Assembly: GCA_039881045.1 (NCBI GenBank)
Contig: JAYWVB010000019.1
Span: 372,001-436,000, forward strand
Direction: 5' to 3'
Origin: Chaetomium olivaceum
Taxonomy: Eukaryota; Ascomycota; Sordariomycetes; Sordariales; Chaetomiaceae
Length of the DNA stretch: 64,000 bases
Shown: positions 56,495 through 64,000 of the stretch, one piece after another
Numbering within the stretch: the first letter of the stretch is position 1
How the letters are laid out: each line of letters starts with the position of its first letter
Translations under genes and position numbers: made by a program
Notes under the pieces: generated by a model
What the model saw: the letters and a program-made list of their open reading frames with translations, nothing else
What the model was told of the DNA's origin: nothing
Database searches by the model: none

Positions 56495-57376
56495 TGTGAA
56501 AGAAGCTAATTAAAAGAAAAATAACACCCTTCTCTTAGCAGGATGGGAAATCACAACAAAAGCAGACGACAGGTGGATGGTGGGATGGTGGATGTGGAAT
56601 TGATGGAGATTGAGGGAAGAGAGTCGGAGACGATAAGTCCTCTTAAAAACTATGGTGAAAAAATTTCAGAGCATTCGAACTTGGAAATTTCGAGAACCAT
56701 TGGCTTGCTAACATGTGGGGTCCGTGCACAGACCAGTCTTCAGCAAAGAAACTGAAGCCGGGAATCGCAAGTCGCGCTCTCGCCGATGCCAATGCCGGAG
56801 GAAGGCGAAAAACCCACGTGATGCATACCAGGGTCATGACACAGGACTCTGCCAGTCCAGCAGGGTTCTTCCGGCGGCGCAGAGATGCAGACAAAAGTTT
56901 GTTGGTTCTGGTACCAATGTCTCGAAGGTTAGCCGTTGGTGAAACTCAATTATAACAGTCTTCATACGTTACAACCCGGCTATCATCCATCTGGCAAATA
57001 TTGCGGAGAAAGTTACGACATAGTTTTCGTAGTGGTGACGAACGCCCGTTTCTTTCAAGATCCTTTCTTAGGCACTTGGCAATGCTGCATCCCGGCTCGC
57101 CTCCCAACTTAACGGTCGAAGCTCTTCTCCACCTTCTATTCCGCAAGTGATCACCATGTCCTGACACACCCGCTTCATTGTCTCCGGTACTTCTTCAACC
57201 CAACGCATTAATAAACCGAAATACGGCGAATTCTTCCGGATCATACAACCCCTTTGAAGGTGGCTTTTATCTTTCCTGGGATTATCGAGTCCCGTCAAAA
57301 CGCAACTACAGCATCGCCTTCCAGCTGTTCTTGATGGTCGCATCGCGCTGACCGTCAACGCCAAGACATCGGCATA
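56495..57376. promoter_or_regulatory. divergent promoter of ssc1 and the DUF2415 gene
   Basis: These 882 bp hold both promoters, including the heat-shock element. No gene is visible inside. Confidence 0.6.
56683..56697. promoter_or_regulatory. perfect three-unit heat-shock element
   Basis: The sequence fits nGAAnnTTCnnGAAn exactly (GAAATTTCGAGAA core at 56684-56696). It lies about 190 bp upstream of the ssc1 start and about 680 bp from the divergent DUF2415 gene, so HSF control of ssc1 is the natural reading. Confidence 0.8.
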
Positions 57377-59785
57377 ATGGCCGTCTCAACCGACCTGTAC
57401 GATTCACAAATCTCCCATAGACCCAAGGTGGAAAATCATCGTGGATCCGGCCGCTAACACAGGTTGATCGCGCAGATACACCCCGACCGAGGACCTGATT
57501 TCAGCAAATCCTCGCCGACGTTTCGAGACCGGGGTTCGTTGGCAGTACGTTTGAGCATCAAGGGTGGCTTCGCTTTGCCATCCCCCCTCCTTGCGCATGC
57601 GTTGTGTGTCGTCCTCGTCTAACCCCTTACCCTTAGGCATTGGCAGTTACGATCGCTCATTGGCACCGATGGCCAACATTTCGTTTACTTCCCGGTCCCG
57701 GGCAGCGACAACCGAAGTTGCACTATTCAGAGGCTGAACGCCAAAACGCGGGAAACCGAAACGATTAAGCGATTACATTTCAACCCGAGGTGTCTGGTGG
57801 CACGGAATGGCTGGGTTTGCTGCGGAGGCGAGTCGGGCTTATTTAGTGCATTCCGGGTGGACGAGCGGAACCCGCGGGACGGAGCCGAGAGGAGACCCGA
57901 CCTGCAAGCCGACGACCGCCTTCCACTCTCTCTCGACCTCCTGGACGCCACTTCGTCGGCACTTGCAGAGACCCGAGCTGAAAAGAATATGGTGGCGCAA
58001 AGTACTGGTTTCGGGAAGGATCGGGTGAACTGTATCACTCTCTGGTTCCCCTCGACCCTAGTCGAGTTATCCGAAGGGGCGTACGACCAGGACGTTGCGG
58101 TTCTGGCCCACAATGACAGCTCGGTTGTTGTGGTGAGCCTTCGGGATCAGGAGGTTTTGGATAAGATCACATATCCGGACTATATGAACCGAGGGGTAAT
58201 CTCTCCCGACGGACGGCTTCTCGTCGCTATTAGCGACGACCCTTACTTGTACATCCACGAAAGGAAAGAGAAGAGGCCTGAAAGTGGCGCATCCGCCCGC
58301 GCCGCCGATCGCCCCGTATACGAATGGAGTCCATGCGAGAAAATCCAGCTCAAAAGCCAGAGCAAAGAGGACCGCACTGATAATAGGTTCACACTACCCA
58401 TGACTGGATACCGTATAGCGGTTTGCTAACCATTGACAGAGGGAGTTTTGCGGCCTGCTTCTCCAGCACGGGCGAGTACCTCGCCGTGGGAACCCAGTAT
58501 GGGACCATCTCGATATTCGACGTTGCTGGCCTCACCACGAGGGGGCCAAATGCGTTGATGACGGCGTTTAGCGCCTCTAGGCCGAATGCGGAATTTGGCG
58601 CCGTGAGAGACATGGCGTTCTCCCCTGGCCCAGTTGATCTCCTTGCCTGGACCGAGGATCGAGGCCGCGTGGGTGTCGCCGATATCCGTGCCGGCTTCGA
58701 CGCTCGTCAAATCCTCTACCTCGACAAAGACAATGATTTCGAAAGCTTGGCTGTTATCGACCGAGGGACTATCGATCCCCGGCTCTTGGAGCAGCGGGCT
58801 GACCGGAATGAATTTCCATTGGAGGGCTTTCCAGCCGCAGCCGGTTCCTCTGCAGACAATCAGGCATCTCGCTCAGAAGAGCAAGCCATCCTGGCACGAT
58901 ACAACATCCCTCTGACAGCGGAAGAGACGGGTGTTTTGGAGGCGATTCAGGACTTCCGCCGACGCCAGGATCAGTACGGCGCAGGGGCAAACCGGACAGG
59001 GACAGAAGGTAGCAACAATAACACTAACGGCAATTCCAACAACAATAACGGCGGTGCTGGTGGGTCGGCCACTAGCTCGAGGCCACCGCCGTGGGCAGAG
59101 AGATCGGGGCGCGCGGCGGAAAACGCCCGTGGAGAGCGTACCGCGAGCGTGTCGCGCACCGTCATCGAGATCTTGGAAAACATTCGGGACCAGAGAGAAC
59201 GGATTCGGGATACGCACGAGCGTCTACGGACGCGGGAGGACAACACTGCTGAGAGACGCCGGTATGCAGCCAGCCCCCTTTTTGGACTTAATACGGCCCT
59301 GGGGGCCGCGGGATCCGGAGCCGGCGGACGAAGCGCGCTAGTCTCGCGGCTCATGGCCAACACTACCAATCCCGCTTCCCCGGCCAGCTGGGACAACGTC
59401 GAGGCTTTGTACGACCCCTCACCCAGTGGGAACGTGCCTCGCGAAACCGTACCCTCGAGGACTGTTAACTCTGGGCCCTCTGCTAACCCGGTGCGACGGT
59501 ATAGAGCGGCTTATCTCATGCGCGAATGGGATGAAAACCCGACCCGGCGAACCCTCAGTACCTACATGACTGCGCACTCACGGCCTGGGCCACACGATAC
59601 AGCCGGTTTGTCGTGGAGCGAGAATGGGCATAGTCTGTAAGTCGACCTCAGTCTGGTCCTCCTGCTCAATGTGTAGGAACCATCTAATGTCTCGTCCCAG
59701 GTTCGTGGGTGCCGAGAGCGGCATTTACGAGTTCAACGTTAATCTGTTCGGACGGAGAGTCTCCCCGAGCATCACTTTCAGTTAA
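57377..59785 (+). CDS. WD40-like protein with DUF2415 motif
   Basis: The best model has four exons, 57377-57427, 57647-58386, 58440-59636 and 59701-59785, giving 690 residues in phase. The first exon (MAVSTDLYDSQISHRPK) and the 219-nt first intron (GTGGAA donor) are uncertain. Exon 2 begins LRSLIGTDGQHFVYFPV and carries beta-propeller-like repeats (RCLVARNGWVCCGGESG; YPDYMNRGVISPDGRLLVAI). Exon 3 starts GSFAACFSSTGEYLAVGTQY and contains the DUF2415 motif near residues 305-335 (VRDMAFSPGPVDLLAWTEDR). A long insert follows that is rich in Asn, Gly, Ser and Arg. The last exon closes with FVGAESGIYEFNVNLFGRR, a final blade. The family is widespread in fungi, and its molecular role is not settled. 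The intron at 58387 has a less common GTTCAC donor but a good CTAAC branch. Confidence 0.82.
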
Positions 59786-60101
59786 GTTTGATTTTGGGGG
59801 GGTGTGTATTGGATGGGCCGCAAACATTGCATGGCACAAGGGCGTTATGGCGTTTTGGAACAGTGGATGACCGAGACTGTCACTAGCTCTGGTACCATCG
59901 GGATCTACGGGATATGGCGATGTTATTTCGAGGTTAAAAACTCGCGGTTTGGTTTGAATCGGCTGGGTTGGCCTAATTACAACAACATAATAGGCCCGGT
60001 ACACATACGGATGCGGCAGCAAGGACATGGTGGTTGGTTGGCCGCGCTCTGCACAAAACTGACGGTCAACTCGCAGAGCGCGGTCGTACAGTTGTATTCA
60101 A
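59786..60101. other. intergenic region between converging genes
   Basis: This 316-bp stretch contains the 3' ends of the DUF2415 gene and the L-2-hydroxyglutarate dehydrogenase gene. Nothing else is seen. Confidence 0.6.
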
Positions 60102-61442
60102 TCAAGTATACAAAAGCTTCCTCACCCTTTCCGCTATCGCTAGACAGCTCGTGAGTCCGGGGCTCTCGATATTCAACAGGTTGATCCACCCTTGATAGCC
60201 CTCCTCCTTCTGGATCACGAAATCCACGAACCCCTTCCCTTCTGCCACAGCCCCTTGCTTCCCCAGCTTCGGCCTTATCCCCGCGTAGTCAGGCTGTAGC
60301 TGCGTCTCGTCCAACCCAGGGAGATACTTCTTCACCTCCGCCACCGTCTGCGCCAGACGCGACTCGTTGACGGCCAAGTCGTCGGGGGAATCAACCCACT
60401 CAACATCCGGCCCAAACTTAATCCGCCCTCCCAAGTCCAGCGTCAGATGCGTCCCCAGCCCCGCCTGGCCCGGTTCCGGCGCGGGATACACCAACGTCTT
60501 CACGCTGGGACTCGATGCCCCGTACGAGAAATAATTCCCCTTGGCATAAAACATCTCCCTCCGCCGCTCAGGCGGCACAATCATATTATTCACCGCCACT
60601 GCCCCGAGCCCCGCCGAATTCACAATCGTCTCCGCCGTCACCGTCGACACCTCCCCCGTCGCCACATCCCTCACCGTCAACTCCCACCCGCCACTTCCAT
60701 CTCCCCCCAACGGCACCACCCCTTCTACCTTACTCCCCAGCGCCAGCGTCCCACCGGCCTCCTCAAACTGCCCCAACAAACACATCATCAACGCATGGCT
60801 ATCCACAATCCCCGTCGTCGGACTCTCCAACACCCCCGCCTCAGCACGCACGGCAGGCTCCCGCCGCGCGGCCTCCTCCCGCCCGACCCAGCGCACGGGG
60901 ACGTGCAGCTCGGCGTGGCAGAAATCGTGCAAGTGCTGCAGCGCGGCGCGCTGGGCGTCGGTCTGCGCGACGATCCATTTGCCGGTGCGCCGGTGCGGGA
61001 TGTGGTGGGTCGCGCACAGGTTGTAGAGCAGGGCTTTGCCCTGCAGGCAGAGCGCGGTTTTGAGGGAGCCGGCGCCGTAGTATAGCCCGGCGTGGATCAC
61101 TTCGCTGTTGCGCGAGGAGGTTTCGGTGCCGACGACGGCGTGGCGCTCGAGGAGGAGGGTGCTGCTGGTGCTGGTGCTGGTGCTGGTGCTGGTGCTGGAG
61201 GAGGAGGAGGAGGAGGAGGAGGAGGAGGAGGAGGAGGAGGAGCGCTGAGCGAGGGATTGTGCGATGGCTAGGCCGACTACTCCGCCGCCTATTACTGCGT
61301 GGGTGAAGTCGGCTCTTGGCTGGGAGAGGTGGGGTGTGGTTTGGGAGAAGGGGCGGGTGGTGATGCTGGTGGTGGTGTTGTTGGTGGTGGCATGTTGGCC
61401 ACGGAGGAGGAGGGGCAGCCTTGGACCGAGACCGGGGCGCAT
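60102..61442 (-). CDS. L-2-hydroxyglutarate dehydrogenase (FAD-dependent)
   Basis: This is a single-exon gene for 446 residues. Residues 1-40 look like a mitochondrial presequence (MRPGLGPRLPLLLRGQ, then a Thr-rich stretch with TTRPFSQTT). The FAD-binding dinucleotide fold starts at HAVIGGGVVGLAIAQSL (about 48-64). A Ser-then-Ser/Thr run of about 28 residues (68-95) interrupts it before the second strand TLLLERHAVVGTETSSRNSE and VIHAGLYY, the signature of the L2HGDH/DAO family. Later motifs are IVNSAGLGAVAVNN and GIRPKLGKQG, then NLLNIESPGLTSCLAIAE at the C-terminus. The enzyme oxidises L-2-hydroxyglutarate, a side product of malate dehydrogenase, to 2-oxoglutarate in mitochondria. Identity is well supported; the serine tract is odd inside the Rossmann fold. 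Confidence 0.93.
   Translation of the reverse strand: MRPGLGPRLPLLLRGQHATTNNTTTSITTRPFSQTTPHLSQPRADFTHAVIGGGVVGLAIAQSLAQRSSSSSSSSSSSSSSSSTSTSTSTSTSSTLLLERHAVVGTETSSRNSEVIHAGLYYGAGSLKTALCLQGKALLYNLCATHHIPHRRTGKWIVAQTDAQRAALQHLHDFCHAELHVPVRWVGREEAARREPAVRAEAGVLESPTTGIVDSHALMMCLLGQFEEAGGTLALGSKVEGVVPLGGDGSGGWELTVRDVATGEVSTVTAETIVNSAGLGAVAVNNMIVPPERRREMFYAKGNYFSYGASSPSVKTLVYPAPEPGQAGLGTHLTLDLGGRIKFGPDVEWVDSPDDLAVNESRLAQTVAEVKKYLPGLDETQLQPDYAGIRPKLGKQGAVAEGKGFVDFVIQKEEGYQGWINLLNIESPGLTSCLAIAERVRKLLYT
61160..61241 (-). repeat. Ser/Thr-coding microsatellite in the L-2-HG dehydrogenase gene
   Basis: A GAG/TCC-type trinucleotide run (plus strand GAGGAG...) is followed by an ACC-AGC-like six-base repeat. 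Together they encode about 17 Ser and then alternating Ser-Thr residues. Confidence 0.9.
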
Positions 61443-62708
61443 CCTGGGCCGAGGCTGCTTGGAAGGGCCGAGCTGGGTCTAGAATCACGAGTGTTGGCAG
61501 AAAAGGCAGCTGTCTCCTGACCGACTGGATTCGTTCGTTCCGGGTGGCTGGTAAAGGAGCTGACCCAGGGTCTTGGTCAGTCTGGAATGGTGTGGTGGTG
61601 CTGCATGTGTGCGGTGTGCAGATAGCCTGTTCACGTTTTCTTTGTGAACGGTGTGGAACTCACTCATAGCAGGGATGTGAACGACAGCACCTGAGTGTAG
61701 ATTCAACTCAACATGAAAGTGAAGAAACAGCTAGCTGCCAAAAAGGGAGACTCAACAAAAGAAAACAAAAATATTTTTAAGAGAGTAACGTAGACTTGGC
61801 TGTTTGTTAGTTCTACCTAAATTAGGATCAAGACAATGTCTCTTGCTTTCCCAAGGTGTGGTTGAATTCGATAGTCCAAGTGGTGTGTGTGATTCTCTCG
61901 GGCTCGGCAGAATGGATCAACCCATGACTCTAAACCCGGACACACATTGTGCTTGGTAGGGATTACATACGCAACGTCTTTGACAAAGCTGAAACCGGCC
62001 GAATAGCTTAATCAATAGCAAATTAGAACACCACACGTTATTTCAGTGGTTCCAGCGACGTCAAGCGTCGTGCAACGGTGATCAAGGCGAGGCTGGGACC
62101 ATCACTTTCATCATCGGGTGTAGGTGGAATGGCTCAGAAAGAGAGGTGACGCCTATGCCCCACATGGCGCTAACAAGGCCCCGAACAAGGGTCCTGTGCC
62201 GATTGTTGCGTCACGCGTAACTTGACGCCTCTGGGCCGTTGAAGCACCCCACCATTCCATTCTGCAGAAGGTCGGAACGAGACAAAGCATGCCACTGATT
62301 TAGAGTCGACCACGGCCCTTCACCGTTCTTGACCACGCTCCAACAAATTTTGATGATTTTCTCACGGGTTCTCGTTTGATCAGGCAGCACTCTCTCATCG
62401 GTAAATTATCGATTCAGCCCTGAGGAACAACTGCCCGAGTCACCGTCACAGTCACACCATACCCACACTGTGGCAGCGCAACTGTTTGCACCGGGACCGA
62501 CTTTCGTTTAACTAACCAGGCTCCAGCTGCAGCTGCCGATTCCGGCATTCTCCTGGTTCAATCAGTCGACCCGCCACCACGAACACCACCGGGTCTTCCC
62601 TTATTTTTGGCGATATCTACTCATCGAGTCCGTGGCTAGAACCGTGCCTTCCAATTCCCGCTCAACAATTTCTGTCACGAACAGCTTGTGCAGCTCATAC
62701 TACTCAAC
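61443..62708. promoter_or_regulatory. divergent intergenic region
   Basis: These 1.27 kb lie between the starts of the L-2-HG dehydrogenase gene (minus) and the coiled-coil gene (plus). No gene, RNA or convincing motif is visible. Confidence 0.55.
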
Positions 62709-63831
62709 ATGGCACCCGATGGTGAGCTCTCGAGAGCTTTGAATGGGGACAGCCCCCTCTCGTCCTCCCCTGCAAGACACCCATCGATTTCTCTCCAGGC
62801 CGCGGCAACGCTGAATGCTGGGTTACAGCGAGAGTCGCCCACCGGAGGTAGGTTGCCAGCACTGTGAAACACTTTAATATCATTGTGCTGATATATAGTC
62901 ATTACCCAGGCTCACCGAATAGCCCCCTGTCTCCTCGCAACCAATCACCAAGCACCGGTCGCCGTCGTTCCCAGGTCCTCATGAACCTCCAGATGGCCAA
63001 CCCCTCGGTGCCAGCGCCCGGCGAGATGGTCTCGGAGAGCCCGACAAACAGCTATCAAACTGGCATCCCGGGTCCGGTAGCCGCTTCCCCCCGCCTGATT
63101 GCAAGCAGAGCGCCACACCACAACCGAACCCCCAGTCTTGGTGAGCTTCACCAAGAGCTAGAGAACGAACAAGAGTTCCAGGTCAACCGGCTGCTTACCC
63201 AGATCCGGCAGCTCCAAGAGCAAGTCCAGCGTCAGCAGCAGCAGAACCCATCCGGTATCGCTGGTGATGAGGCATCGGAGCGACCTGCGACGGGCCCGGC
63301 CCCGGTACCCGTACCCGTCTCGAACATGACTTCGTCTCCGCAGCCGACTTATCCGAGCTCCGGCTCCCTGCCGCGGTCTCCCATCTTCCCGCGCAGCTCG
63401 TTCGATATGGCCCGCGCCGACTTGCGTCACCGGTCTAGGACGCCCAGTCGCAATGCCTCGCCTAGGCTGCGCTCCACGTCTATCAGCGCGGACAGTGGCG
63501 AACCGTGGGCCCTAGCCGGCCGCGATGAGAGCGCTTTCTATCAGGCCGAGTCACAGATGTTGATCCGCGAGAATCAGATGCTTCGGCATCGGATCCGCGA
63601 GATGGGTGAGTTGCCCTTTTCCCGGTTTGGACGATTTCGGCTAGAGCCCGTTACTAATTCCGTTGGATAGAGCGCCAGCTTTCTGAGCTGCAGGGCACAA
63701 ATACATCGTCACTAGGCCACGAGCCGTCCCAATCTTCTCATTTGAACCACTCCGTGTCGGCGTCTGAAGAGGATGCCGCTAAGATCGCGTCCGCAGCCGC
63801 CGCGCAGGAGCATACGGCCAAGGGGGAGTGA
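62709..63831 (+). CDS. coiled-coil protein, unknown function
   Basis: There are three exons, 62709-62847, 62910-63605 and 63671-63831, giving 331 residues. The introns are 62 and 65 nt and phases agree (GG/GC and ATGG/AG joints). The N-terminus is Ser/Pro-rich (SPLSSSPARHPSISLQAA). A strong coiled coil occurs at about 137-170 (LGELHQELENEQEFQVNRLL then QIRQLQEQVQRQQQQ). A second helix lies at about 256-285 (SAFYQAESQMLIRENQMLRH), running across the last intron into ERQLSELQG. The C-terminus is acidic/Ala-rich. The proline-directed Ser/Thr-Pro sites (SPNSPLSP, RTPSRNASP) suggest phosphorylation. I do not recognise a named family; a cytoskeletal or scaffold role is only a guess from the helices. 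Confidence 0.82.
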
Positions 63832-64000
63832 GCACAACAGGCTGGCTTGGGCCGAAGGCCGTGAGGCTGAGATGGGTGAATATGAGATGGATTCATACTG
63901 GCGTTTCTATTAGGCTACGTTGCTTCCCTAGAGGGATTTCGCAAGATTCTTGCCGCACCGATCGGGCGGGAAGATATCGGCTCGTTCCGGAGTTTGGGCC
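63832..64000. other. 3' end of window
   Basis: These 169 bp are probable 3' UTR of the coiled-coil gene; nothing else is seen. Confidence 0.5.

Overview
The window is nuclear DNA of a filamentous ascomycete. Genes carry short introns (about 48-80 nt, GT...AG, often with CTAAC-like branch sites), coding DNA is C/G-rich at third positions, and the gene set is typical of Pezizomycotina: exocyst Sec5, CLASP/Stu1, a LIM-RhoGAP, a Zn2Cys6 regulator, a ROG1-type lipase and a DUF2415 WD40-like protein. Protein similarity and gene style suggest Sordariomycetes, probably Sordariales. That placement is inference; no species marker is present.

Layout from left to right: an Atos-like/meiotic-segregation-domain protein (minus); the rRNA-processing factor Fyv7 (plus); a LIM-RhoGAP (minus); a 3.6-kb gene-free stretch; CLASP/Stu1 (minus); a basic secretory protein-like metallopeptidase (plus); a single-TM unknown (minus); a gene-poor interval (20.0-25.8 kb) holding only one 67-residue gene (minus); mitochondrial NAD-isocitrate dehydrogenase subunit Idh1 (minus), divergent from exocyst Sec5 (plus); a dual zinc-finger regulator (minus), divergent from a ROG1-like lipase (plus); tRNA-Ala(AGC) with a 12-nt intron (plus); methylenetetrahydrofolate reductase Met13 (plus); an RBM26/Rmn1-like CCCH-RRM protein (minus); a mitochondrial PPR protein (minus), divergent from SRP68 (plus); mitochondrial Hsp70 Ssc1 (minus), divergent from a DUF2415 protein (plus); L-2-hydroxyglutarate dehydrogenase (minus); and a coiled-coil unknown (plus).

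The genes are mostly housekeeping and do not form an operon-like pathway. There is a scattered mitochondrial theme (idh1, ssc1, the PPR protein, L-2-HG dehydrogenase), a polarity/secretion theme (LIM-RhoGAP, Sec5, Stu1, SRP68) and an RNA theme (Fyv7, RBM26-like, tRNA).

The most unusual thing in the window is that four recognisable genes (idh1, met13, the dual zinc-finger regulator and the PPR gene) are each interrupted by an apparent 1-2-nt frame discontinuity while the protein on both sides still looks conserved. Assembly or sequencing indels are the simplest explanation, but this can be tested. A perfect three-unit heat-shock element lies upstream of ssc1. I found no CRISPR array, intact transposon, rRNA gene or biosynthetic cluster, and no convincing undescribed multi-gene system.
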